Below the pieces are notes generated by a model. It did not search any database. It saw only the letters and a program-made list of their open reading frames with translations, and had not been told where the DNA came from. Source: Candidatus Sumerlaeota bacterium (GTDB lineage Bacteria > Sumerlaeota > Sumerlaeia > SLMS01). Taken from it: 39,890 nucleotides of DNA. The translations under genes and the position numbers were made by a program. Every line of letters starts with the position of its first letter. Position 1 is the first letter of the stretch. This document shows positions 24,891 to 33,840 of the stretch, one piece after another. The DNA lies in the NCBI GenBank assembly GCA_020850785.1, contig JADZDZ010000073.1:1-39890 (forward strand), written 5' to 3'.

Positions 24891-26687
24891 CTATTCGCTC
24901 GTCAGCAGGTCTTCCAGTTCACCAATCGCCGCATCGAAGCGCGCGAAGGCCTGCTCCAGAACCTTCGGATCCGCCAGGTCCACACCGGCAGCCCTCACCG
25001 TATCCAGAGGGTCACGGCTGGAGCCCGATTTCAGGAAGCCAAGGTATGCGTCGCGCTTCTCCGCGCTCTCGATGATGCGCTGGGAGAAAATCTGCGCCGC
25101 CGCGAAACCGGTGGCGTACTTGTACACGTAGAAGTTGTAGTAGAAATGGGGAATCCGCGACCATTCGATTGCGATCCGGTCGTCCGTCTTCACGTGCGGC
25201 CCGTACAACTTCGCATTCATGTCGTAGTAGTATTCCTTCAACCAATCCGCCGTCAGCGATTCGCCGCTCTCCACCCGCTCGTGGATTGCCAATTCGAACT
25301 GCGCAAACATCGTCTGGCGGTACATGGTGCCGCGGAACGAATCGCACAAATGGTTGAGCAGGTATGCGCGCAGTCGCGGATCGCTCTGTGTCTTCATCAG
25401 GTAATGTTGCAGCAGCGCCTCGTTTGTTGTGCTCGCGATCTCCGCCAGGAAAATCGGGTAATCCGAATAGCGATACGGTTGGTGACGATGACTCATCAGC
25501 GTATGCATCGAATGGCCAAGCTCATGCGCCACGGTGAACACGTCATCCAGCGATGAATGATAGTTCAGCAGCATGAAGGGCTTCTGGCCGAAGGCGCCGG
25601 TGCTGTAGGCACCGCTCCGTTTTCCCTTGTTCTCGAAGATGTCGTACCAGCGCTCGTCGAACGACGCCAGAACCCCCTTCTGATATTCCTCGCCCAGAGG
25701 TTTCGTCGATTCCACCACCCACTCGCGGCACTCCTCCCAGCTCACCGACAATTCAAAATCTGGAACGATCGGCACGTGCAGGTCCCACATGTTAAGGTCG
25801 CCGCTCAGCCCAAGCTGCCTTGCGCGCACGTCCAAATAGCGGTGGAAAATCGGCAGTGCATTATGCACCGCCTTGATCAGCGAGTGATACACCGCCGTTG
25901 GAACGTTGTCGTTGAAGAGCGATGATTCCAGTGCGCTGCCAAACCTGCGCACCTTTGCGTTGAAGGCATGCGTCTTCGTCGATCCGTTCAGCGTGGAGCA
26001 GAGCACGTTCACGTGGTCGCCGTAGCCCTCGTAGATCGAACCGAAGGCGGCCTTCCGGAGCGGGCGCTCCGTGCTCTGCAGCAGCGAGAGGAAACTGCCG
26101 TTGGAAACGGCGTGCTCCGTTCCCGCTCCATCGTGCACGGACTTGAATTTCATGTCCGCATTGGTCAGCTTGCTGAATGATTCGTAGGGAATGCTGAAGA
26201 TGTCCGATGACAATCCAAGCAGCGTTTCCTCCTCGGTGCTGAGCGTGTGCGGCTTCTCGCGAAAGAGTAGGTCCATGGTGCGCCGGAATCCCTTGAGGGC
26301 CTCGTGGTCGCGCCATGCCTTCAGGGTTTCCTCCGATTGCATCAGGATTTCCGGTCGTATATACGCCGTGTCGCCGCTGATCTTCGCCCACTGGGCGCGA
26401 ATCTTTCCCATGCGCGCCTGATTTTCCCCAACAGTGGTGTCCACGTCCTCCATCATGTGCGCGTAAAGGTGCAGCTTGCCCAGCAGTAGTCCCAGTTCGT
26501 CCTCCGCCTGGAAGACCTTCGCAAGCGCCTCCGGTGTCGTCAGCTTTCCGCGCATGTCCACCACGGGTTTCAACAGCGATGGAATGCGCGAAAAATCCGC
26601 CTCCCACTCCGCCGGTGATGTATAGACTGATTCCACGTCCCATCGTGCATTCAGCGCGATTTCACTGCGTGTTGCCACTGCGGTCAT
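24891..26687 (-). CDS. pepF: Oligoendopeptidase F (M3B family)
   Basis: A 598-residue zinc metallopeptidase with the catalytic HELGH at 388-392 and the extended M3 context TVAHELGHSMHTLMS. The C-terminal substrate region (IEWSRIPHFYYNFYVYKYATGFAAA) is typical of PepF. It cleaves medium-length oligopeptides in the cytoplasm. The start is ATG 26687, 30 bases after the preceding gene's stop. With the M32 enzyme this is the second peptidase in the window. Confidence 0.95.
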   Translation of the reverse strand: MTAVATRSEIALNARWDVESVYTSPAEWEADFSRIPSLLKPVVDMRGKLTTPEALAKVFQAEDELGLLLGKLHLYAHMMEDVDTTVGENQARMGKIRAQWAKISGDTAYIRPEILMQSEETLKAWRDHEALKGFRRTMDLLFREKPHTLSTEEETLLGLSSDIFSIPYESFSKLTNADMKFKSVHDGAGTEHAVSNGSFLSLLQSTERPLRKAAFGSIYEGYGDHVNVLCSTLNGSTKTHAFNAKVRRFGSALESSLFNDNVPTAVYHSLIKAVHNALPIFHRYLDVRARQLGLSGDLNMWDLHVPIVPDFELSVSWEECREWVVESTKPLGEEYQKGVLASFDERWYDIFENKGKRSGAYSTGAFGQKPFMLLNYHSSLDDVFTVAHELGHSMHTLMSHRHQPYRYSDYPIFLAEIASTTNEALLQHYLMKTQSDPRLRAYLLNHLCDSFRGTMYRQTMFAQFELAIHERVESGESLTADWLKEYYYDMNAKLYGPHVKTDDRIAIEWSRIPHFYYNFYVYKYATGFAAAQIFSQRIIESAEKRDAYLGFLKSGSSRDPLDTVRAAGVDLADPKVLEQAFARFDAAIGELEDLLTSE

Positions 26688-26717
26688 GTGCCTTGTTCCA
26701 TGTTGTGATATGAACGA

Positions 26718-27713
26718 TCAGTTCGATCCCTGCGCCCGCGCCGGCATCAAGGTGTCGGGCCGCGGCGTTGGGGTTGACTGCGTTTTCGAAGCCGCGCGCT
26801 GCGGCTGGTTGCTTTCGTAGGTGTTGGCTTGCGACAGCACAACCTTCCGGTCCCCCCGCTCGGCCGTGCTCACGGGCAGCACCCAGTGAAACGACTCGCC
26901 GGAGTAAGGGTCCTTGTAGGTCGCGACAAGCGTGTAGTTGTTCCCCGGAAGTTGATCGAACGCAAAGCGCCCGTCCGAATCCGTCAATTGTTCGTCATAG
27001 GCGCGATGGTTTTTCTGTGCCAGTGCAAGCACCTGCGGAAAGCTCATCGCGCGAAGGCGCGCCTCCGCCAATTTTTCCTGTTCGACGCCGAGCATCTCCT
27101 CCAGCTTTCCCTCCACGTAGCCAAGCTTGTGAAGCCTCCGGTCAATCTGGTCGGTCGCCTCGCCGGCGCGCACTCCGCAGCGCTGGATGATCGTGTCCAA
27201 TCGCTTCTCTGATTCAAGCCTGTTGTGCTGCCAGGAAAGCATCACGTTCTCTTCGCGGATGGGATCATAAATCTGGATTTGCTCGTATCCCTTGTCCAGA
27301 AAATCGTCACGCTGCCGCGTCATTTTCTGTTCCCAATTCGCCCAGCGCTCCGCTTCCGTCTTCAGTTTCAGGCACTCCTTCAGGCTCTCCACGCGCTCCG
27401 CCAGCGCATCGGCATTCTGCTTTGCATCCGCTGCGGTGCCCCTGATTCGTTCAACGTCGCCGAGCATCGACTGGTCGTAGAGGGACACCTGCATCCCCGA
27501 CAGCATTTCGTTGCCGCGCGCCAGTTTCAGGAACGCCTCCCCGCTGATTGACGTCAGCGATGATCGTGGCGGCGCCGGCGTTTCGACGATCTTCACTTCC
27601 ACCCGTGCGGGAGTGAGCGTGCTGCGATAGACGATGGCGGCGCAGATCGAAACACCGACGATCATCACGATCGCCGCGATGATCCATGGCGTTCGTCCCG
27701 CCGCGCTCTTCAT
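26718..27713 (-). CDS. Membrane-anchored coiled-coil protein with carboxypeptidase-regulatory-like domain
   Basis: A 331-residue protein with one N-terminal membrane helix (about 10-28), then a helical, charged region with coiled-coil character (about 85-235), then a beta-rich segment at about 240-295 (DSDGRFAFDQLPGNNYTLVATY) resembling CarboxypepD_reg-like domains, and a Pro/Thr-rich tail. It probably projects into the periplasm. No specific family is recognised. Its ATG overlaps the pgl stop (ATGA at 27713-27710), so its translation is coupled to a pentose phosphate gene, a partnership with no obvious functional logic. Confidence 0.75.
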   Translation of the reverse strand: MKSAAGRTPWIIAAIVMIVGVSICAAIVYRSTLTPARVEVKIVETPAPPRSSLTSISGEAFLKLARGNEMLSGMQVSLYDQSMLGDVERIRGTAADAKQNADALAERVESLKECLKLKTEAERWANWEQKMTRQRDDFLDKGYEQIQIYDPIREENVMLSWQHNRLESEKRLDTIIQRCGVRAGEATDQIDRRLHKLGYVEGKLEEMLGVEQEKLAEARLRAMSFPQVLALAQKNHRAYDEQLTDSDGRFAFDQLPGNNYTLVATYKDPYSGESFHWVLPVSTAERGDRKVVLSQANTYESNQPQRAASKTQSTPTPRPDTLMPARAQGSN

Positions 27714-28459
27714 TGCACGCCGACACTCTTGGGAAGGAGCGATGCCGCCGCCTCATCCAGCAGCCACTGCACGTTCTCCCCGCGCACCCGCGTTATGGGA
27801 AACTCACCGCCGGTGCCGTCGAAAATTCGCCTCAGCACCGTGGCCTTGTTGCCGCCGGTGCACAGGATGACAACCCTCCTTGCAGCGTTCAGCACCGGAA
27901 AGGTGAGCGTGAGCCGCCAGGTGTTCAACTGGCGCACTTCGTTTGCGATGAAGCCGGGAGCCGTGTTCGTCAGGCCCGCCGTGTTCGGAAACAACGACGC
28001 CGTGTGGCCGTCCGTCCCCATTCCCAGAAAAATCAGGTCGAACACCGGCACGCCCGCAGCGTTCGTTTGTGCGTGATCGTGCAGGCGATGCGTCAAGCGC
28101 GCGGCTTCCTCATCCAGATTCGCCGCCGCGCCATCGGGCGCCACCAAGTGTGAATGGGGAATCTTCAGGGCGCGCACGAAGCCGCTCACGGCAAGTTCCA
28201 CGTTGGAATCCGCATGATAATTGTCCACGGTGCGTTCATCGCCGAAGAAATAGAACGCACTCCGCAGCGCCTCCGCATCCTCCGCTGATGAGCCGCGAAG
28301 CACGTCGTACATCGTCTTCGGCGTTGAACCGCCGCTCAGCGCCACCAGCGCGCCGCTCCTTCCCCGCGCCGTCTCAATCAGGCAGCGTGCCCCCTCCTGC
28401 GCGACGCCCTCTGCGGACGAAAGAATCTTCACCTGCAAGTTATCACTCACCGACGTCAT
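27710..28459 (-). CDS. pgl: 6-phosphogluconolactonase
   Basis: A 249-residue protein of the DevB/Pgl family, hydrolysing 6-phosphogluconolactone in the oxidative pentose phosphate pathway. Motifs: LSGGSTPK (41-48), FFGDERTV (71-78) with NYHADSN following, and LGMGTDGHTASLFP (145-158). The start is ATG 28459, overlapping the opcA stop by four bases (ATGA). The opcA-pgl pair is a familiar arrangement, normally with zwf, which is not seen here. Confidence 0.94.
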   Translation of the reverse strand: MTSVSDNLQVKILSSAEGVAQEGARCLIETARGRSGALVALSGGSTPKTMYDVLRGSSAEDAEALRSAFYFFGDERTVDNYHADSNVELAVSGFVRALKIPHSHLVAPDGAAANLDEEAARLTHRLHDHAQTNAAGVPVFDLIFLGMGTDGHTASLFPNTAGLTNTAPGFIANEVRQLNTWRLTLTFPVLNAARRVVILCTGGNKATVLRRIFDGTGGEFPITRVRGENVQWLLDEAAASLLPKSVGVQ

Positions 28460-29577
28460 TTCCCGAAATGCTCCAATAATGGAATAGCCAATTCCGCCGT
28501 TTCGCGGAAGTAAAAGACACGCGACGGAGTGTTGAGCGCGATCCCAACCGCATCCGCCTCGTCATTTTCCGAAAGACTGATATTGCGATGGTAGGTCTGC
28601 TTTCCCGCGCGGCTGCAACAGAGGCTCATCGCCTTCACGCCCGTCCCGCTGTGCAGCGAAACCTCCACCGTCTGCCCCTCGTCGTCGAACAGCCGGATCG
28701 TGTCAAGCGTGCCGCAGTTCGCGTGATCCTGCTGCGGGGTCTTCAGCGTAATTTCCACCGGACCGTCGGCGGAAAGGTAGGAGCATGATCCATTGCCACC
28801 AGCGGGGGCGGGCTTCCATCGCAGCTTCGCCGCAAGCCAGCCCACAATCATCGCGCCAACAATTTCCGCCAGTGATCCCGTGGCATCGTTCGTGAAGGCG
28901 CTGATCTCCACCCTGCGAATCCTTGATAGCTGGAACGAATTCGCCGGATCATCGAAGAACGCCGCCATCTGCTCCCGCACGGGGCGCATGCGAAACCACG
29001 ACAGGTCGAACTCCGACAGCGAGGATTCCACCATGCGCCTCAGCAGCAGCGACGGCCTGCTGGAAATCGACGCCTGAAAGAGAATGCGGTCGCAGTATTT
29101 CTCCAGCTCCGTCGCCTGCTTCAACTCCACGTCGCCAAGGCTGCTCCACAGGATCGTCTGCAGGTCCGCAATCAACAGCGGTGCCACGCATCCGTGCAGG
29201 TGCTTTGCGCCGTTTGGCCCGAACGTCATGTGAATCACTTCGCAGCAAACCGGCACCTCATTCTTCTTCGGAACAAAGCACTGGGCGTTCACCGCAGCCT
29301 GAATGCTCGCTCCCGTCTCGTCGGGTTGGTACTCCAGAAGAAAGAGGCGGCACGGATATACAGGCACAACTTTCTGGATGACTGCGCGCAGCCGGTCCAT
29401 GTGCGTAGTCGCCGCGATGCAGATCACATTGCCAAGCACCACGCGGGAGACGGAATTCGTCCCGCCGTCGCCGCCGGAAACCGGCTTCCACAGCGATGAC
29501 AATTCGCGTTCGATCTGATCCGGCGACAGCGTCACGCTGTGGCCGTTTAGGAACATTGCAAAGGAGTCCACTGCCAT
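28456..29577 (-). CDS. opcA: Glucose-6-phosphate dehydrogenase assembly protein OpcA
   Basis: A 373-residue OpcA-family protein. OpcA activates or helps assemble glucose-6-phosphate dehydrogenase (Zwf), best known in cyanobacteria and actinobacteria. The central region RVVLGNVICIA ... RLFLLEYQPDE and VEISAFTNDATGSLAEIVGAM fits the family. The start is ATG 29577; the preceding gene ends 20 bases upstream, and pgl overlaps the end by four bases. Pairing with pgl strongly supports the call. The zwf partner must lie elsewhere. Confidence 0.88.
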   Translation of the reverse strand: MAVDSFAMFLNGHSVTLSPDQIERELSSLWKPVSGGDGGTNSVSRVVLGNVICIAATTHMDRLRAVIQKVVPVYPCRLFLLEYQPDETGASIQAAVNAQCFVPKKNEVPVCCEVIHMTFGPNGAKHLHGCVAPLLIADLQTILWSSLGDVELKQATELEKYCDRILFQASISSRPSLLLRRMVESSLSEFDLSWFRMRPVREQMAAFFDDPANSFQLSRIRRVEISAFTNDATGSLAEIVGAMIVGWLAAKLRWKPAPAGGNGSCSYLSADGPVEITLKTPQQDHANCGTLDTIRLFDDEGQTVEVSLHSGTGVKAMSLCCSRAGKQTYHRNISLSENDEADAVGIALNTPSRVFYFRETAELAIPLLEHFGK

Positions 29578-29597
29578 TGTTGCGTATTGTCCTTAGG

Positions 29598-30131
29598 TCA
29601 TGGAACCGGCGTCGGGACGACGATCCCGTCCGGCACGGTTTTCAGAATCTTCTGTCGTTCCGCCTGATACTTTCGGTCATAGGCTGCAAATTCGTCGGGA
29701 GGGAGGTTCTTCTTCGCATTCTGGCGCCGCTTCTCAAAACGTGCGGCGATTTTTCCCGGCACCAGCGCCCGCGCCTTGAGCTTCTGCATCGGCGTCAGCA
29801 CCGATTCCGCCTTGTACAGCCGGTTCAGCCGTTCCTGAAAATCCTTCGGCGGGCTGTCACCCTTCAGGATCACATCGATTTTCTTTTCCTGCTCCGGCGT
29901 GATTCCGATCTGCCGCGCCAGCGCCAACCGTTCCTGTTCGGTGAACAGGGAGCCCTCGCCGTTGGGTGCCGGCTTCGCGAAGGGGGACAATCGTCCCGAA
30001 TCCGTTTCCCCCTCCACTTTCTCCGGCGGCAGCCCATAGACCGCCGCCCGCACCTTCGGCCAGGCAAAGACGCCCATCGCCACGACTGCCAGTAGGGCAA
30101 AGATTCCGATGGCTTTTTGTTTGCTGGTCAC
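29598..30131 (-). CDS. Membrane-anchored Spy/CpxP-like (LTxxQ-type) protein
   Basis: A 177-residue protein with an N-terminal hydrophobic segment (about 8-25; anchor or uncleaved signal) and a charged helical remainder. It contains ITPEQEKKID and LTPMQKLKAR, resembling the LTxxQ motifs of Spy/CpxP periplasmic chaperones and sensors; this similarity is suggestive only. The start is GTG 30131 with AGGA upstream. It is first in the minus-strand run leading to opcA (20-bp gap) and diverges from the FAD oxidoreductase. The 180-bp divergent gap probably holds both promoters; no clear site is seen. Confidence 0.65.
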   Translation of the reverse strand: MTSKQKAIGIFALLAVVAMGVFAWPKVRAAVYGLPPEKVEGETDSGRLSPFAKPAPNGEGSLFTEQERLALARQIGITPEQEKKIDVILKGDSPPKDFQERLNRLYKAESVLTPMQKLKARALVPGKIAARFEKRRQNAKKNLPPDEFAAYDRKYQAERQKILKTVPDGIVVPTPVP

Positions 30132-30311
30132 TGCGCGGAAATCCTGTCCTGCGGCCCATTGCCGCCCCGGCTCTTGGGTCGTTCAAGAGGCCGGAAAAGT
30201 CCAGTGGAACGTGCGCAGCCGGCCCAGTCGCTCAAGAAGCGCTTGCCTTGAAACCCGGCCCGAAACCACCCTGCTTCCACTACTGTTCGAGGCAACCCGC
30301 AAAACCCTCCC

Positions 30312-31466
30312 ATGAAGATCAACAAGCCCAAACATCCCGTCGTGATCATTGGCGCCGGTATCGCCGGCCTCGCCGCCGCGCAAACGCTTCAGGAACTAGG
30401 CATCCCGCATCTCATTCTGGAGCGCACCTCCGTCCCCGGCGGCCGACTGGCCAGCCAGTACGGCGAAGGCTGGATCGCAGATCACGGAACCCAGTATGTT
30501 GAGCAGAAGGACACAACGATCCTTGATCTGATCCGCAAGGTCGGCATGGAGGAAAACCGGGTCTCCATTCAGGGCGGCATCCTGAAGCTGAACGCGGACC
30601 GCACCATCTCCACGCCGCCCGGCGGGGGCATCGACCTGCGACGCCTGTGTATCGACTACGGCTTTGGCGCCTTCACCGACCGCCTCGCACAGATGCGCAA
30701 TGTTCGCTACGGCACGCACGTCAGCGCCGTCCGCTGGGACAATGACGACAAGACCTTCTGGTGGGAAAAGGAAGGCAAGGTGTTCTGGTTTGAGGATCAC
30801 GAAGGGAAACCCATCGCCGATCCCGTGACGCAGAAACTCGTCCTCGGCAGCGGCCTCATCATCGCCACGACACCCACGGTCGCCTCCACGATCGCGAACA
30901 ACAGCCCCTCGCTCGCGCTCATCGCTCCGCTCCTTTCGGAAGTGCACTTGAGCGCAAACCTGACCGCCGTCTTCAAGGTTCCCCATCAGCCCGGCAACTA
31001 CTACGCGCTGAAGGGAGAGCCCGGAGCGCGCATCAAGTGGCTTGCCTTCGAAGACCGCAAGGCACCGGAACGCATCGCCTCCGAATTTTCCCTCCTCGTT
31101 GTCACTGCAAGTGATGAATGGAGCGCGAAGTTGCTGAAGGAGGATGCCGAAACGGCGCTCGCGGAGCTTTGGGTGGAGACGCGCAACGTGTTGCCGTCGC
31201 TGCCGGAACTCCCACTGGACCAAATGTGGAAGAAATGGTCTGCCGCAGTGCTCACCTCCAAGCCCCTCGGCCAGCCGCTTCAGCGCGGAATCGCCAGCGG
31301 GCATTGGCCCACGAACCCCGACTACGCACCGTTCGCGCTTGCGGGCGATTACATCCACGGTCATGACGCCGATGACGCCGCCCGTTCAGGCGTTGAGGCG
31401 GCCTACATCGTCGCCTCCCAGCTTCCGAAGAAGCGCCACATCCTCGGCCTTGAAATCCCGGCGTAA
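30312..31466 (+). CDS. FAD-dependent amine-oxidase/renalase-like oxidoreductase
   Basis: A 384-residue flavoprotein. The N-terminal dinucleotide-binding motif GAGIAGLAAAQ (GxGxxG at 14-19) is followed by LERTSVPGGRLAS and ADHGTQYVE, the FAD-contacting pattern of renalase-like amine oxidases. The C terminus FALAGDYIHGHDADDAARSG is the usual second FAD site. The substrate is unknown. The start is ATG 30312. It is transcribed alone and ends in an intrinsic terminator at 31495-31525. Confidence 0.85.
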   Translation: MKINKPKHPVVIIGAGIAGLAAAQTLQELGIPHLILERTSVPGGRLASQYGEGWIADHGTQYVEQKDTTILDLIRKVGMEENRVSIQGGILKLNADRTISTPPGGGIDLRRLCIDYGFGAFTDRLAQMRNVRYGTHVSAVRWDNDDKTFWWEKEGKVFWFEDHEGKPIADPVTQKLVLGSGLIIATTPTVASTIANNSPSLALIAPLLSEVHLSANLTAVFKVPHQPGNYYALKGEPGARIKWLAFEDRKAPERIASEFSLLVVTASDEWSAKLLKEDAETALAELWVETRNVLPSLPELPLDQMWKKWSAAVLTSKPLGQPLQRGIASGHWPTNPDYAPFALAGDYIHGHDADDAARSGVEAAYIVASQLPKKRHILGLEIPA

Positions 31467-31494
31467 TTTTTGGTCGGCACAAAATTGTGGTTTG

Positions 31495-31525
31495 AAGGCG
31501 CGGGCATTTCGTCCGCGCCTTTTTT
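31495..31525 (+). terminator. Intrinsic terminator after the FAD oxidoreductase gene
   Basis: AAGGCGCGG (31495-31503) pairs with CCGCGCCTT (31513-31521); the stem extends by a G-T and a C-G pair, leaving a five-base loop, and runs into a T-tract ending at 31525. It starts 28 bases after the stop codon. Confidence 0.85.
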
Positions 31526-31576
31526 GTGACGCGGTGAAATCAATTCATGAGGACGTGACGGGAAAGGAAGGCCTCT

Positions 31577-32395
31577 TCATTTTTTCATCCTCCCTTTCGC
31601 AGCCTTCAATATCGCAGCCGCGTCCAATTCCCATTTCCCTTCGCGATCGTAAATTTCCAGAAATTTCTTCAGGTCCTCCTCCACAAGACCGGACGTGATC
31701 AACGATTCCGCAAGCTGCCTCATTGCCCGATCCCGCTCCCCCCTACTGACGGCGCGCCCGCAGCGCGAACCGTCCAGATCAATCAGTGCCCAGCAGCGCG
31801 TCGGCGGCTCGCCCGCCGCGATGCAATCGCGATCCATGAACAAATGGTCGCTGCGGTAATCGGAATGCAGCACCCCGCGCTCGTGCAGCAGGCGCGTGAA
31901 CATCGCAAGGCTCTCCCATTCCGCTGCAAACGTGCGTGATCCCTTGAAGAATTCCTTCGCGACCTTCCAGCGTTCCGGCAGCGCCCGCGTGGCGTAGAAA
32001 ATGGCGCGCGCGGATTCGCTCTTCATCGGCGCCTCGCTGTAGTAGAGCGGTTCCGGCACCGTGAATCCGGCGCGCAGGAACGCCCCCGCCAGCTCGAATT
32101 CGCGCAATTCCTTTGAATCGCGGAACCTTGCAGCCAGTTGGCGGAATGCCCCGCGCAGCAGGCTGCGCTTCACGTAGATGCGCTGCGGCGCTCCGTTGCG
32201 GTCCACAAAGGTCAGGCCGACCACCGTGCGTGCCCGCGAAACCTTCGCCACGTCGCGATCGGGAAAATCGCGGGGATTTTTCCGCATTTCACGCCATGGC
32301 AGCGCCAGCGGATCGAACGCCTCCAGCGACGCGACGCAACGCCGCGACTCATAGGGCGGCGGCGCATCGTTCAACATTTGTTCCGTCGGCTGCAT
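31577..32395 (-). CDS. WaaP/Kdo kinase-like lipopolysaccharide kinase family protein
   Basis: A 272-residue protein kinase-fold protein from ATG 32395; longer reading frames upstream would cover the divergent TPR gene and lack family similarity. The ATP lysine is probably Lys76 (RIYVKRS). The catalytic loop is VLHSDYRSDHLF with His177, Asp179 and His184, and the metal-binding motif is LIDLDGSR with Asp206/Asp208. Members of the family phosphorylate lipopolysaccharide core sugars. It is divergent from the polysaccharide operon by 54 bp, in keeping with a surface-glycan role. Confidence 0.8.
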   Translation of the reverse strand: MQPTEQMLNDAPPPYESRRCVASLEAFDPLALPWREMRKNPRDFPDRDVAKVSRARTVVGLTFVDRNGAPQRIYVKRSLLRGAFRQLAARFRDSKELREFELAGAFLRAGFTVPEPLYYSEAPMKSESARAIFYATRALPERWKVAKEFFKGSRTFAAEWESLAMFTRLLHERGVLHSDYRSDHLFMDRDCIAAGEPPTRCWALIDLDGSRCGRAVSRGERDRAMRQLAESLITSGLVEEDLKKFLEIYDREGKWELDAAAILKAAKGRMKK

Positions 32396-32449
32396 TGGGG
32401 AAATTTCGCGGTTTCGATGGACTTGACGCCCCGCCGGGGTGACACGGAA

Positions 32450-32812
32450 ATGAACGAAACAGCGGGCCTTGGTGCAACCCTCATGGCATTCACAGCAGAG
32501 GAAAAGATCCAGCAGCTTGAGAAACTCGTGGAACTGGATCCCAGCGACTACCTCGGCTACTTCATGCTCGCCAAGCTGTACATCGAAACAAAGAACTTTC
32601 CCGCCGCCGTCGTCGCTGCGGATCGCTGCATCGAACTGAAGCCGGATTACTCCGCAGGCTATCGCGCATGTGGTGACGCCCACCGCCTTGCGGGCGAAAA
32701 GGAACGCGCCCGCGAAGTCTACACGCGTGGCATCACCGTGGCCGAAGCAAACCGGGACCTTCAAACCGTGAAGGAAATGAAAATGTTCCTGAAGAAGCTC
32801 GGCCCGCCATGA
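32450..32812 (+). CDS. Small TPR-repeat protein
   Basis: A 120-residue protein from ATG 32450 with two tetratricopeptide-like repeats (about 36-64, YLGYFMLAKLYIETKNFPAA; and about 70-98, AGYRACGDAHRLAGEKERA). It has no signal or membrane segment, so it is likely a cytoplasmic adaptor. It is first in the glycan operon, and its stop overlaps the glycosyltransferase start (ATGA). An in-frame ATG at 32417 and another at 32483 are alternatives; no strong Shine-Dalgarno decides. Confidence 0.75.
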   Translation: MNETAGLGATLMAFTAEEKIQQLEKLVELDPSDYLGYFMLAKLYIETKNFPAAVVAADRCIELKPDYSAGYRACGDAHRLAGEKERAREVYTRGITVAEANRDLQTVKEMKMFLKKLGPP

Positions 32813-33840
32813 CAACCAACGCTCCAACACCGCTCGAACGTCCTGAACGTCCCTTTCTGTCGGTCGTGATTCCCTGCTACAACGAGGAGGAATCGCTTCC
32901 ACATCTTTATGCACGCCTCACGAAGGTGCTGCAGAAAGCGACGGATCGCTACGAGATCGTTTTCTCCAACGATGGCAGCCGTGACCAGACGCTGATGGTC
33001 ATACGCGATCTCGTCTCCAAGGACCCGCATGTGCGCGGCGTAGACCTTTCGCGCAATTTCGGTCATCAGGTGTGCCTTACCGCGGGCCTTGATGCGGCGC
33101 GCGGCGAGGCGATCGTGATGATGGATGCCGATTTGCAGGACCCACCCGAACTGATTCCGCGCCTTGTCGCAAAATGGCGGCTGGGCGCCGATGTTGTCTA
33201 TGCCGTGCGCAAGAAGCGCCATGGCGAGGGAGCCTTCAAGCGCGCGACCGCCGCGATTTTTTACCGCGTGCTGCGCTACTTCACGCGCATCAGCATTCCC
33301 GTGGACACCGGTGATTTCCGCCTGATCGACCGCCGCGCTCTGGATGCCGTGCTTGCGATCCGCGAATCGAATCGCTTCCTGCGCGGCCTGTTCACCTGGG
33401 TGGGATTCCGTCAGGAACCCGTCTACTACGTGCGCCAACGGCGCCACGCAGGCGAAACAAAATATCCACTGACGAAGATGATGCGCTTTGCCATGGACGG
33501 CATCACCAGCTTTTCCTCCGTGCCACTTCGCTTCGCCATGTGGGTTGGGCTCGCGTCTTCCGCGCTCGCTTTCCTCTACGGCCTGCGCGTGATCTACACG
33601 GGCCTCTTCGGCGGCGGCGTTCCCGGCTGGGCTTCCACCACCGTCAGCGTTCTCTTCTTCGGCGGTGTGCAGCTTTTCACCATTGGCCTGCTGGGCGAAT
33701 ACATCGGGCGCATCTTCGACGAAGTGAAACGGCGCCCGCTCTACCTTGTTCGTGAAGTGATCGAAAACAAAAGCGTCACCGCGCAGCGCGCGGAGTCCAA
33801 AATCATTCCTGCCTACGATGCGCAGAAAGGGACGTCATGA
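32809..33840 (+). CDS. Family 2 glycosyltransferase, polyprenyl-phosphate sugar transferase type
   Basis: A 343-residue GT-A glycosyltransferase. The nucleotide-binding start LSVVIPCYNEEESL (17-30), the metal-binding DAD at 106-108 (MMDADLQDPPEL) and two C-terminal membrane helices (about 241-265 and 277-300) with LLGEYIGRIFDEVKRRP match the DPM1/GtrB/ArnC group. These move a sugar from an NDP donor to undecaprenyl phosphate at the inner membrane. It overlaps its neighbours by ATGA on both sides. Confidence 0.92.
   Translation: MTTNAPTPLERPERPFLSVVIPCYNEEESLPHLYARLTKVLQKATDRYEIVFSNDGSRDQTLMVIRDLVSKDPHVRGVDLSRNFGHQVCLTAGLDAARGEAIVMMDADLQDPPELIPRLVAKWRLGADVVYAVRKKRHGEGAFKRATAAIFYRVLRYFTRISIPVDTGDFRLIDRRALDAVLAIRESNRFLRGLFTWVGFRQEPVYYVRQRRHAGETKYPLTKMMRFAMDGITSFSSVPLRFAMWVGLASSALAFLYGLRVIYTGLFGGGVPGWASTTVSVLFFGGVQLFTIGLLGEYIGRIFDEVKRRPLYLVREVIENKSVTAQRAESKIIPAYDAQKGTS

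Noticed and set aside
32396..32914. N-terminal extension of the WaaP-like kinase frame to 32914
   Set aside because: The extra ~170 codons are antisense to the TPR gene and the start of the glycosyltransferase gene and show no kinase similarity; ATG 32395 fits the family start.
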